Below the pieces are notes generated by a model. It was given only the letters and a program-made list of their open reading frames with translations. It ran no database searches and was not told the origin of the DNA. From Rhyzopertha dominica (taxonomy: Eukaryota > Arthropoda > Insecta > Coleoptera > Bostrichidae), in assembly GCA_025024175.1 (NCBI GenBank), contig QCXZ01000086.1, positions 1,984,001-2,048,000 of the forward strand: a stretch of 64,000 nucleotides of DNA, in the 5' to 3' direction. Shown one piece after another: positions 25,701-38,139 of this stretch; positions within the stretch are counted from its first letter, which is position 1; each line of letters begins with the position of its first letter. Made by a program: the position numbers and the translations under genes.

Positions 25701-28700
25701 TAGAATCGAAGTGACGTGATCCTGCGATAATCTGTAGCAAGAGCAGTATAACCGAACTTATGCTGGCGTGGATTTTATGGCCACTTTATGTCAAAACAGG
25801 AAAAGGGATGTTTCAACGTAAAATTAATGACGACAATATGTTACATATCAATGAAATACGCATTTTACAGGCTATAAAAGTGTTCTCGATAGTCCAGAGG
25901 ACTCAAAACTTTTGTCATATGCTTCCACCTGTGCATCGCTGATAACAGCAAATTGTAATTTAATTGTTTGTCGATCTTGCAGTAGGATATTCCTCTTCAA
26001 AGGTCTATAACTTGTTAATTGTGACAAATAAAGAATTTACAGGGTGGCCCATGCGTGCATTCCCTTTCCAGTCCCACCAAACAAAAAAAATTGCTACGCC
26101 CGTCGTGATATAAACTCCGCCTGTCGACGTTTCGTTATCAAACGTTACAGTAAATATATAACGAATAGTGAGCTACTGCGCTATTGGTTCTTTACGTTAC
26201 CATCGAGAGGGGGATTACCCGATGCATCATTTATTTGATGCATCGGTATAGCAAAATATAAAGGTGCGCTTCGTATTCTTTGTATAATTTATTTGTATTA
26301 TTCGCTTTATTCGGTCGACCGGAAATAGGGCGATTTCTACATGTTCCGGTAAATTACTTCTACGATTTCGACAATTACGAATAAAGGATACCGTAAAAAA
26401 AATTAATAAACTAGCAGAAGAGCAGCTTAATTAAGAATCCCACTTTGGAATCCATTGCTAAAACTTACTATTAAACATTATAATATCAAATACGTTACCT
26501 GTGCAGCAGAGGAAGACTACTGTCATCAAGTTTCTGGGGATGATCATCTTGAGACGAAACGAATTTATTTAAAGCATAGTCTTTAGCACCGCAACTCGCT
26601 TGTGTCAATTTCTTATTTAATTCAGTCCTAACCAATGAATTTCTGCACACATGATTGCTAACAAACACCAATAATTTACATTATTACATTTTACTGTTTC
26701 AGCATACAACCGACACGCAACAGGAAGACATACAAGCACTGTCTTTTACTGAACGGAATTTTCAACTGGGGATAAAATATATACGTCCATCCAAGTGTTC
26801 TAGGTATGCCAGTTGCGAAAAGGGCTTTCAGCGACAGCGTACCAACCCTCCGAGTCCTCGTTACAACTGGTGAATACGGATAAGGACGAACGGTATCCAA
26901 ACAATCCTGCGCAGCAGGAATGTATGTCTGCAAAAGGACCTGCCTAGCAGTGCTCCCTGCCGGAGAGCTTTAGAACTAACGGGCCTTGTACAATGTATAT
27001 CAAGTTGCCCCACAGTATGATGTCCGTTTTTACGCAGAAATTATTTGCTGTATAGAATACAGGTAAAAGACAAATGCAGTTTTACTGGAATAAATTATTA
27101 TTAGTCTCACAATAAATATCTTAGATTTTTCCGCTTTACAGGTAATCATCTCTACTTTGCGAGGTGCACTAAATCTTCTGGTCCTCATGAAGAAACCCAT
27201 CTTCCACAGAAATGTTTGTAAATAGTAATCTTGTTGTTTTTACGGCTAAGTGGATGGAATTAGTTATTTGAAAAATGTGCCACTCCGGTTGACGTGAATT
27301 CACGAATTTCTCTTTGTACCCGGACGTCTTACATATTAGTTTTCTCCCCTCAAGTCGTAGCGCAATCAGCTTACATGCTATCTTCTTTTTTTGCACCGCC
27401 GAACAAAAACACACCATTAACCACCAGAAAGCGTCGCGTAGACAAGGTAACAGCTCTAGTAATACTAGTAATATAAGTCTGTCAAGACAAACACGTATAT
27501 AACATGGTAGGAAGCTTCATCTTCCACCATCCGGTTTCGAAATTTGGCGTTTCTTTCTCAGCAATGATTTTTTGAGTCTAGCACATTCGTATATGAGTCG
27601 GACATCTTTATAAGTTTCCGAATCTCCAGTTCTTTTAGTTCTGTTGAAGACCTTTCTCACTTCCTCTCTTACCACCAAGTGTTCTGTCTCTTAGAGGGTA
27701 GCTTGTTTCGTAAACAGACAAAATTGTCACTTTGTTTTATACTGATGGCGTAAAGTGCGAACAAACCTGAGTGTCTCCGCCCTTTTTTATCCATCAACAA
27801 TTTGTTTCGCTTCAAGATGTAAACAGCATTCAGTATTGATTTGCGTCCTGTGTAGCGTAATTCCGGATAGTTTCAGCTCTCATCGGACTTTGATAAAACG
27901 ACTAATTTAGTACGAGTGAGTCGCGTTTACAAACATTTCCATTGTCCATTGCGGTTAAGTTATGCGAGTAATGTGGAGCTTTAACACCACCATGAATGTA
28001 GCTTATTCAATAAGATTTCCGTGCCAATTAATTGGAGACCTCGGCCGTGCAGATCATTTGCATAACTATGCTGAACAACCATTCTTGGGCTAACAATAGA
28101 ATCGTACACAAATTGAACGAATAGGAGAAACAGCGGACGGTCTAACTGCCTAACTGCCTTTCATGCACGCTGTTTCTTTGTTCTGGATGAATTACACGCT
28201 TATACCAGGGGTAAGTTCCCCGGCAGTTTGGGGCGCGCTTTCGCCGCTCGCGAAAATCTTTGCGGCTTCCATGGGGGCAAAGCGGACTGGGTTAAAAAAG
28301 ACATCACTGGAATTACGGTCGAATGAATGGGTGCATTGCGTGCGAACTCGCGGCATACAGAAATATTCCGTGCTCGCTGCTGGCAGCCACCTAAACAAAA
28401 CCACACTGGCGACTCGTGGAATTTACGCGAAAACATACAAAATAATGCAAAGCTCTATTTTCCATCTCATCCATGCTATAATCTCTGGTGGATATAGATT
28501 GCAGTTGTTCTTTTTTGGAACTCCTTCAACAGCTAATGAAACCTCTCACTGTCATTAAAATCTTTTCTATTTTCTTTAGTTTTCGGGATATCAATGAAAA
28601 CTACAACTTCTACTGCTACTGTCGTACAAGAAAATATTCCAAATTCGACGGTTTTTCAAGCCCTGTACTCAAAAATTTCGAATCGACAATAATAATTTTA

Positions 28701-30959
28701 CGTGAACCCGGTGCCTCCACCAAAACTGGCAGTGTATTTATAAATGTATATACCTATACCCTTTTAGGTCACACATAAATAAACAATTGCTACGTCAACT
28801 ATCGTATACATTCTAACGAGTCGCCCATGGGACCTAGAACTTTGTTTCTCTATGGGAATTGCCAAGCATTAATTTTTATTGCATCGTGTCGTTTTCACTG
28901 TTTCGGTTATTACACGTTTCGAGGATGTTCCGGCGAATTTCATGACTTTTGCACAGTGTAATTTAGATATGTATTACAAAATGGCGTGCGAGAAACAATT
29001 GATGTAAATGTTTGCCTGGATAATGCAAATACAAAGTGAAACGATCTTCTTAATAAACCGTTTTCTCGGTTCCTCGAAGGGTTGGATAATAATTGCGCAA
29101 AACCGAGAGCTTTTAGACTGAGTAGTCATTATTTACAAGAAGTCCATTGAATGAAAAGAAGAGTGAATTTAAAAAGCATATACAAATAAATAGAATCGAT
29201 GATGACTGTGGAATTGGGGCTATAACATTAATATATGTATATTTTTTTATGTTTTCCTCTCAAGCTTAAGACCTATAAACTGAATGAACGGTTTATTAAT
29301 CAGTATTATTACAGCCCGGGTAATTAATTTAAAAAAAGTTATAAAACTACTTACTTCTATAAGATGCCAACGCGATATCGGGGTTAACAAACATTCTGTG
29401 GATGGTTAAAAAGAAATAGTATGCTATGAACGGTTACCAGTCAATAGCAATTTGCATACCAAAGAAAAACCCAAGACTGTAAATCACCGGCATGACATTG
29501 TTTGTGCAGTTGCCCGCTGACTCAACCCAGATATTGTGAAAAAAGTTCTATGGAAATAAAGGCGCAACATTATCCTAATGCATGTTATTTAATCGGCAAC
29601 GCAAAAATTTTTACAGTATTTTAACTCTTTTCGGTGTCTATATTTATTACAAAATTATTTTAGCTTTTTTTTAGATTCATCGACAACAGATCATCAATAA
29701 CGATAAACTATATTTTTAATAGTTGGTATTGTAGTTCAAATGACTCATTGTCTGAAGACCTTCGCGCTAATTGTCCTTGGCTATCAACTGTTGAAATTAA
29801 TAAGAATGCTGCTTAGATAACAGGTTTCAATGTCAACCTGTATTTATATAATGAAAAGAAATCAATTAAATTAAGGAAAGGGAAAACAATGCTGGTGTGT
29901 TCGTATCAGGACGGGGTTTCCCCGATACATTGCGATCCATTAGAACTACTTTGATAGTTTATGTTGAGGACATAACACTAAATTTAGAGATGATGGCTTT
30001 TTCATGGTGGTTTTAAGGTAACAATATATGCACAAAATAGCAAGACATTACGTTTGGACTAAAATTGTAGGCATTGTGGATATTTTGGGTAGTTTTATAA
30101 ATAATAATGACAGCACTGAAAGTGGTGTTCATCAGAAATAATTTCGCCTAATATATTGACAACCCTTAATACACCCAACATCTGTATTACTAGTTGCCTA
30201 CACACTGCAGCCAATAAGCAATCAATTTTTATTTAACTTTATGAAGCAATATAAAACAATTATAAATGGATTGAATTAATTATAGTATTTCTTAACTACA
30301 AACATGATTCAAACACTTCGAATAGGTGTATACACTAATACTATGAAAAAATAGATTTATGACAAATAATTGGGCTACGCTTCCTAATTTACTTGTTTAG
30401 TATTGTTCTTTGTTGCGCAGTTTTAACAGGAAAGCAACTACAACAAATATAAACTAGCGGTCAATTCGGATACATGACAAAAGTACAAAATAGTTTGCAC
30501 GATCAATACTTCACCGGCGCAGACCGCTAGCCAACTGAAAATCCGTTTAATTTCAAGTACTTTCTCTATATATTTTTATACCAGGAGATACGAATTTTTT
30601 TAACAATGACAGATAACTGTATCAATATTTTATAAACAAAGCAATAATAACAGTATTCCTGGCGACAAACGTTTAGCAGTCACGGAAAGTATTATTGGCC
30701 AAAATCGTAATCGCAATGGCATAATCTAACTACCAGAGTACGCTATATTTGTTTCCATTCGGGAATAGCCGTGGAGGTGGTAGATGACTGTTTGATGCAG
30801 GCAGCAGTAGCAGTTTCGTGTGTAGGAAGTTGCGAATATCAGTTGTCAGTGTTGGTGATTGTACGTGATTTAAAGTTATTAAATTCCCATAGTCAAGAAA
30901 TGTTCTAAGCAAACACGTCAATTACCAGTCCGCAGTGTTCGTAAGCATAAGGAACAATT

Positions 30960-33900
30960 ATGTTTTCTGGTCTTACTAACCAGGTCAGCTCTTGGATGGG
31001 GGCCACCAAAGGAGAGCAGGAAGAAAAAATACCCACCCCCACTGGAGAACAGGGGGCCGAGAGCATTAGCAATGAAAAAAAGGATGCTAGGTGAGAGCCT
31101 GTGCCATTGAAACTGTCCTAATTCTTATTGATTTTAAATTGACTGTCAAACGAGAATGACAGTGTCTGACTTCGGTTTATTTACAAGATAATGTATTTCC
31201 TAGCAGCCCCACGAAAGGTGGCAGCAGGCTGGATATGCTGACGAACGTCAAGTCTCAGATCGAAGGCATTGGAGGATGGTTAGGTTCCAGTATTCCGAAG
31301 CTGAGAAAAGGCGAAGCAGACGGCGAACCCGGAGATGAGCACCATCTGGAGGAAGGTGGAACGCCTGCTTCTGCGGAGTCGGTGAAGGGGTCGCCGTTGC
31401 AAAAGGATGAAGATGACAATTCTAGGTATCTATGCTACGATTACGTGCTGGATTGCCCTTATCTCTTTTATTCCAATGCAGCGCTACTGGTGGAGCCGAC
31501 TCCGGGCCTGGGTCTGCACCTGATACGCCCACTGAAGACAAGGATGGCCAATTTGGTAACGGTAAGTCCTATAGTTTTGTTAGTTAAATGAAAGATGCGT
31601 TTAATTTCGAAATAATATAATAATAATTTAATGAGATTTTTCGTTTTTCGTCAAAATAGAGGTAAATAATTGACGCTAAACAATGCTTAGGTACTTATCT
31701 GCAAATAAATAATAATTTTCATTAGTTACATGGCATCTTAGATTACCGATAAAAAAAAACTGCATGATCGCTTTTAGGAGCCTTATGTATGTATTCAAAT
31801 CAACATATATTATTTTTAATGGATTAAAATTTTTACTTCATACTTAATAGAAATTATGTTGTGTGTTTTCTTGTTCCATAGTCTCCTGGATGTAAACGTA
31901 AAATCTGATTAAATTACTAAAAAAAAATTGAATAACTTCACAAAATTACTAAAAATAATCCTAACAATGAATATTAAGGCCAACTGTGGTTTCCATTAAA
32001 AAAACTGCAAGTTTGTGTTGTATCTCTAAAATGTCACCCCCTAAAAAAATTCTGAGTACCCNACTGGTTTCAAATTAAAAATGTCATTACAGTTATTTTG
32101 TATCTACATACCCAAGCGAGATATTGAAAGCTGAAGAAATGTTTCATTATTCAAAAGATGGCCTATAGCTTTAAAACAAAAACTATATAAAAATGACAAT
32201 AGTACAGCTCAACTCAACAAAAAAGTAATATAGTAATGTCGAAACTGCAGCCTTCTGGTATTACTAGTTCTAAGATACCCTACAATTACAACAAAAATGG
32301 GAAACCCTGTACAATATGACAGATTAATAATATGGATAGACCTAGAACGAGATCTAGACCAAACTAACTGTTCTCTAGGCATTCATTTGATACAATTTTC
32401 TTGTATTTCAGTACAAAGTAAGGCCTTGGCTGGTGCGAAGTCTTTCGGAAGCTTCTTGTATTCTGCCGTGAACAAAGCTGGAAAAACAGTCAGCGAAGCG
32501 AGCGCCAAAATTAAGAAAACAGTTGAAGAAAACGTAAGTGAAGGTCAGTTCCATCACCTCCATTTCTAACTTCATTGTAATCATTTAGAGCATTCTCGGT
32601 GAGTTCAATAAGGAACAGGAACAATTTATGAAGGCCCAAGGCGGTAATGCGTCTACAGCACTACCACCTTGGGTTGGATGTCCCAACGAAGAAGCTCTTA
32701 AGGACGAATGCCTTAGTATGTCAACGGACAAACGCAATTTTGTTCGTAGTCCCCCAGCGGGAGTGGATTTCCACTTCGATTACGACACTTCTTATCCGAT
32801 CGCGATGGCCATAATGGAGCAGGATAAAAACTTAGAAAAAATGCGCTATGAACTTGTGCCTAAAGTGTAAGTAGAATGCAATCACCCGATCATCCTGTAC
32901 TGACTTACCTGGTTCGATTTGCAGAATTAGTGAAGAAAACTTTTGGAGAAACTATTTCTATCGTGTTAGCTTAATATGCCAGGCAAATGAACTGTCTTTC
33001 ATGCCTCGTGAGGGAGATAGCCAGTCAGCCACAGAAACCTTTACATCTGATCAGCCAATAGGTATGTAAATGTCTGTAACATTATGTAGAATCGGCATCA
33101 AAATAAGTTGTTATGCATGGTGTATCTCAAACATTCTGTCTTCACAAGGTTTATTAATCATGTCAGCCTATTAGAAAATAATGAATACATAATTTTTCAG
33201 CTCTCTTATAAATAATAAGACAATGATGTCTTTAAATATATATTAATTAATAGCAATGGTAGTACAGCACTGTTAATAAAAATTATTATTTTTGTAATAT
33301 ATCCCAATGATTCACCTTGCATAATAATTGTCCCGCTTTTTTATTACCGCTCTCTACTTTTCGTTTTGATAGAATTATCATTTGTTTTGCTTGTATGTTA
33401 GAAAAAGGAGTAAAAGACTTGGCTTCGCATGAGTTTGTGTCAGACTATTTGCAAGCAAGCTCCAAGGACTTAGACGAAGTGCAGGAGGGTATGAAGAAAT
33501 TGGCTCTCGGTTCTGTACACAATGGTAAGGCATTTATGCATGTGCTATATGTCTAGGCTAGCGCTGCGCATCCTCATAGCAGCAGATTGCGTTATGAAGA
33601 TGTGTGGATTGAAATGAGGAGAGATAGCTTGTGGTTAGTTTCCTGTTTACTGTTCTCACAGATTAAGAAGATGGAGGCTACTTCCAAACACATTTTCCAT
33701 TATCCTCGTTCCTCTTTTAAACAATTCCTTTTCGTTTGCTTCTATTTTGTGTTTATCCCCTATTTAAGTTTTAGATCCAGGAAAAGCNATTGTTATAAAT
33801 CAGTATTACATATATTTCATGATAGTATGTTAAGAGTTATAAGCATATATTGTAGTTGCACAGTAAGAATTCTAAACTATTATACAGGCACTGTTAGCAT

Positions 33901-34287
33901 AATGGAAAAAAAACGACAATACTGATCTGGTTTGGGTATAATTATAGATGATGCCTGTATCTTTAAAGACGCACGCTAGGTTTTACAATGAAATCTTGTC
34001 ACGTAAACTTACCAGGTGCTCAGATTAACTGACACTACTCTGAACACACGACTTTCTTTTGTTAAACAGGAAACTAACACACTGAGCATCTGGTCTAAAC
34101 GTCGGTCTACTATTATTTTTTTTTTTGCCCTCCCTGATTCCCTTTTTTTCACTCGCCAGAAGAAGAATGGGAAAAAGAATTAGAGGCTGAACTCCAGGAC
34201 TATGAAGTGGTGGAAGAACACAAAGCAAATGTCACAAAGGAGAACTGGGAGAAGATGATAGACGAAATGCTTGATGAGGAGTCTTAA
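30960..34287 (+). CDS. Syap1: Synapse-associated protein 1 (SYAP1/Sap47), complete
   Basis: Eight coding exons: 30960-31090, 31204-31425, 31482-31555, 32412-32533, 32589-32866, 32925-33061, 33402-33524, 34160-34287. Phases agree at every join and give about 404 aa, somewhat longer than vertebrate SYAP1 (about 350 aa) because of an acidic, Gly/Ser-rich linker. The protein starts MFSGLTNQVSSWMG. The region encoded by exons 5-6 is the BSD domain, recognised by LPPWVG, DKRNFVRSPPAGVDFHFDYD, YPIAMAIMEQD, MRYELVPK and FWRNYFYRVSLI. The C-terminus is acidic, with EEEWEKELEAEL and a final EMLDEES. Family knowledge: Drosophila Sap47 is enriched at synaptic terminals, and mammalian SYAP1 (BSTA) is linked to mTORC2-dependent Akt phosphorylation. 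It is a soluble, partly membrane-associated protein with no signal peptide or membrane segment. Intron 3 carries an interspersed repeat. Identification is strong; only the exact linker-exon borders are uncertain. Confidence 0.93.
31979..32312 (+). mobile_element. Interspersed repeat in SYAP1 intron 3
   Basis: About 335 bp align along nearly their whole length with the reverse complement of 43,318-43,731. Shared blocks include GCAAGTTTGTGTT, CCCCCTAAAAAA, TTTTGTATCTACATA, GAGAT.TTG, GTACAGCTCAAC, AGTAATA.AGTAATGT and GATACCCTACAATTACAA. The right end is ACCCTGTA, the same terminal motif seen at several other places in the window. No coding capacity is visible, so it is probably a non-autonomous transposable element. 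The FAM193 copy is longer, so this one may carry internal deletions. Confidence 0.8.
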
Positions 34288-34672
34288 TATGCTAGGCGAT
34301 TACTGTTTCTAGTGCTGTGCTAAAAATATTCCATGAACTTTTCATATTGGTTTCATTCCAGGGTGATTGTTTTGTTATTTAAATACTACGTTTTTTTCTA
34401 GTCTTAAAGTGCTATTTGTTCCAGAATTAGGCTCTAATTTTGAAACAAATTGCATGTTGCAATATGCATAATGTTAATGCTCCAAGGTTGAGGTGTTCAC
34501 AATGAATTCTTTCAAGTTTTCATGTATATCAATTAAGGAATTGTGACCACCCAAACTATATATTTGTGCTGTGTGATGACCTAATTTGTTTGAAGAGTTA
34601 CTGTATAAATACTTTGTTCTAGCTGTTAGTTACATTTTCTTGTTATGTGAGATGAAAGATACCTGTACTAAG

Positions 34673-34678
34673 AATAAA
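34673..34678 (+). terminator. SYAP1 poly(A) signal, proximal
   Basis: AATAAA about 385 bp after the SYAP1 stop codon. This is the first canonical signal downstream of the gene and the likely shorter 3' end. Confidence 0.6.
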
Positions 34679-35089
34679 ACTGAATATTTGTATGTACATG
34701 TATCTTAAAAAAAAACCGCTTCGCATTTTCTAAACAATTTTCTAGCTGTCTTTTTTGATGTCGTGTAGCATCTCAGGAGAAAAAAAAGCGCTAATATGTG
34801 GCCGTGAAACATCTGCATTCAGGCTAGTGTTATCCGATGTGAGGCAGGATCTTCATCCCGAAATGCTGTACAGAAAAGTCTATTTTATGTTGTACATATA
34901 AAAGTAACTATTATCTGTGTGTAGTACTATACTATTACTTTGAATGTATTGGCAACGTGTACTGTTGTTTTATTGATTGAAAAATTCTACAGTGTTTTGT
35001 TTTTAGCTGTTTCTGTAAAGACACAAGTCACATTATAACAAGTTAGTACATATAGCCTATGTGTGTTAAGCATGTTTATTCAGTATTCT

Positions 35090-35112
35090 AATTGTTATGT
35101 AACATAACAATT
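35090..35112. repeat. 11-bp stem inverted repeat beside distal poly(A) signal
   Basis: AATTGTTATGT, one base, then ACATAACAATT, ending 5 bp before the AATAAA at 35,118. In RNA it would form a tight hairpin just upstream of the distal polyadenylation signal. Confidence 0.55.
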
Positions 35113-35117
35113 GTTGA

Positions 35118-35123
35118 AATAAA
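35118..35123 (+). terminator. SYAP1 poly(A) signal, distal
   Basis: AATAAA followed by a T-rich tract (CTCTTTTTTT), in keeping with a cleavage-site downstream element. If used it gives a 3' UTR of roughly 850 bp. Confidence 0.5.
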
Positions 35124-35149
35124 TGTAGCAACTATGCCTACTCTTTTTT

Positions 35150-37430
35150 TTATTTTGTTTTTCTTGTCAGCTCCTTGGTGTGAAAATGCTCAAAAATTGA
35201 TAAAAAAAATTGGATTGAAAACTAAAAAATTGTAATCTGCATCCCTTGAGCCAAGCAGCAGATCAAAACTACTTAAAGATCACTCATCAATCTCATGGCA
35301 CGTGACTATCTGCCATATTCATGCTTCAACTATGACATAATAATAAACGCAACTGTTAATCCAAGCAGTCCAAACTTGTCTACCATGAAGTACATACAGT
35401 GTGCTGGAAAATGACCTTCCACAAGGTTTTGAACAGGCTTTACCTATATTTCTTTGATGTATAACCACACTGTAGAACATTCTGATCGTTATTATTCATC
35501 TTCACTAAACTATTTAGTTTTAAAATATAGAAAAAGGGAGCAATCGATTAAAACTTTGATTATTCTGTCAAAATTTAACCATTCCTTGCATTTGTCAGCC
35601 AATTAAATTGATAATTAACATTAAAAACGTCTAAAACCTACTATAACAAATTCCTTCCTAGTTTATAGGTTATCTTGTTGGTTATTTGATCTACTCAATA
35701 CAAGCCTACTAGTAGTGTCTTGCACTAAATATTCTTTACAACGTACAGCAACTAATTCACTATTATAAACAGGAGAAAATTTTATATTTTTAAAAATACA
35801 ACTATATGAAAATGAAATAAATAATGATATAAATATATTATATGCATGGCTTACGAATTTGAAAAAATAATTTGAATTATTTTTGTATAAACAGAATTTT
35901 AGTAATTTAACACTTCCTTCAATTGATGACTGACTTAAATAAACATCAGTAGCATATTACAATTTTATCGAAGTATTAACACAGTGCTTGATGCTGCTTT
36001 AGAAGGGGTAATTTTTGTAATTATGTATTACTGAAATCATTTGATCAAGAAAAAATGGCTCCATAACGTTTTACAATTACAGTCAGCATTTTTATGCAAT
36101 TATAATGTTTGTTAAAAAGTTTCAGAAGCTATATTATAAAGTTATTAACTTCTGATACTTGGCTCACAGGTAGTGGTGGTCGTGCCCGTTATAAAAGTGC
36201 AAAAGCGAAATTTTCGAAAAAGTACATTACTTCGTATAGATTCGAATCTTCTCTCGATCAATTGATATTCTAAATCGAACCGTTTTTTACCATCTCTACT
36301 GTAGATTGTATACGTAGTACGGGCCCTCTACCGGTAGGAAGCAGAAGGAGGCCCGTTGCTCTCGGTAATCCAGCAGGTTGGTAGTGGGGCAGAGTGCGTA
36401 ATAAGCTTCACTTCGTTGCCATTGTGTTTTGTGTAACGAGTGGAATAATTAGTAATCGAGATGAAGAGACGTCGGGAAAGGCGACCTACTGTCTTCAGAA
36501 GAGTAGACAAGTATTATTTTCATGATGATTGCACCGCGTGCTATTACAATGCATTTCGTTTGTCACTGGTAAGTACAATGTATGTTGTATTAATTGCAAA
36601 TAAGTCAAGGTCTGTCCGCCATTACTCAGCTGCAAAAACGCGCGTAGCTCCAAAACCCTTGGTATTCGGTGATCTAAGAAGAAACGATCGTTAATTAATT
36701 GAATAAATAGCATTGCTATGTAAACTTTTCTGACCTTATAATTATACTAGCATGATCTCAGCTATTTGAGGATTTGATAAACAGAATGCGCTACTGTCAG
36801 CTACAGTAATGCTATTGTAGATCAGCAAATTTTAAACAATTTTGGCACACATAGTAATTTCATTAGTAAATCTAAGAGAAAAGATCTTTAAAAACCAGCT
36901 CATCACGTACTAAAAGTTAAATGTTCTTCACACATTGGAACATGGTTTCTTTATTCTTTACACATTCTGATTTGTGCAATAGCTTGGGTAGCAAGAAAAA
37001 TTCATGATAATAGATGTGGCCTATGGTACACCGGCTGCTTTTTTTTACTTTTCGGGATTTGTGTATCACGTCATAAATTTCTGTATTTTTTTTTTGGTTG
37101 CTTCCTGTTTTCTTTCAGCTAATATCAACCCGATAACTGTGATAGCACCACAAAGCTAGGTAACGAAAAAAGTATCTATGAAATATTTGAATTATTGCTT
37201 AATTTATGTAATTGTTGCTTTATACAGGTTGTTTCAGGAAGAAACAGCAAAAAAAAACATGCCCTCTAAATATTTGTAGGTTCTTAAAACATTTTCAATT
37301 TGTCAGGCTACAGGTCACTTCCTTTAGGAAGTAGTACCCGTTAAGGCAGCTAGGTGGTTTTGTCATCATGTCAGTGTAATGCTGGCAGATGGCATTGCCA
37401 TCCTAAATTCTTAATATTACTCCTATTCCT
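35150..37430. other. Intergenic, AT-rich, no firm gene
   Basis: No recognisable protein or RNA gene. A short frame at 36,461-36,567 (MKRRRERRPTVFRR...) ends at a good GTAAGT donor and could be a first exon, but I found no continuation for it. A TATACAGGTTGTTTCAGG motif at 37,221 resembles the ends of the interspersed repeats seen elsewhere in the window. Confidence 0.5.
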
Positions 37431-37435
37431 CAAAT

Positions 37436-38135
37436 TCAAATGGTGAACATCGGTTCTGAATGATATTTTATTGTATAAGTAGGGATGAGTCTTAGTAATA
37501 ATAATTTGATGGAATAATACAGCAGCATGATATATACGTCTACTGAACATATTAAACCAACCCCTGCATCTTTAAGTTTGTTGGATATTTTACTCCTTCT
37601 TATCCTAAAAATAAATTGCAAACAAGTATTTTGTACCTTTCGAATACTTCAAGTTGCTGTGCTATTGAGACAAGGACCATATAAATTATCACAATAATTA
37701 AAATGAGCTAGTACAAAAAGACTCGCAGTAACATCTTCTTGATATTCCTATCCAACATGTATCTATGAAGATATAGCAGCTTTAATTTTGAGTATGCCTT
37801 TCTGATTAAGTCCTAAACCTCAATTCAGTATCAATAATTACTCCCAAGTTTTTGGCTGATTCACAGATTGTTAAAGGAGTGTTATTCATGTGAAGTTTTA
37901 CATAATTTTTAAGTCTATCTCTAGCCGAAGCGGGTCCGAATAAAATAAATTTAGATTTTTCAATATTAAGTTTTAATGCGTGATGAACACAAGCTTGGTG
38001 TAAATCAGTTAGTTCTTCATTAATCATGTTGGTGGCATTAATTAATTCAGAAGGAAGGAAATAATGAAGTTTTGGGCAATTGTAGCTATGATTTTCTCCA
38101 CAGATGCCTGTTGCATGATGGAGTGGTGAACCCAT
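37436..38135 (-). pseudogene. Decayed non-LTR retrotransposon reverse transcriptase (3' part of ORF2)
   Basis: Read on the minus strand, the upstream part (38,135 to 37,806) contains INEELTDLHQACVHHALKLN, IEKSKFILFGP and ESAKNLGVIIDTELRF. This is the typical region just after the YADD catalytic motif in jockey/CR1/L2-type reverse transcriptases. After frameshifts and stops, other frames continue with LAHFNYCDNLYGPCL, IRKVQN and CLQFIFRIRRS, the usual thumb/connection segment. A YADD motif is not intact; that region reads as disrupted sequence before KLHYFLP. The fragment is truncated, frameshifted and non-functional. It lies antisense to the flanking genes, between SYAP1 and FAM193. The exact clade is not determined. 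Confidence 0.85.
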
Positions 38136-38139
38136 TTAT

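Larger units (their letters stand above)
1..30959. other. Gene desert: no gene recognised
   Basis: Reading frames here are short (up to about 140 codons), have biased residue composition, match no family I know, and cannot be joined into a splice-consistent gene. The stretch alternates AT-rich DNA with islands of more balanced composition, for example near 1,030-1,240, 7,020-7,300, 12,140-12,760, 18,180-18,560, 23,000-23,300, 24,090-24,460 and 28,160-28,440. Repeats inside it are listed separately. It could be intergenic DNA, or a long intron or regulatory domain of a gene lying beyond the left edge. I saw no first or last exon that would decide this. Small non-coding RNA genes cannot be excluded by eye. 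Confidence 0.6.

Noticed and set aside
28163..28558. Overlapping frames on both strands in a GC-richer island
   Set aside because: Open frames on both strands follow from the higher GC content and fewer stops. No motif supports either; better explained as a non-coding island.
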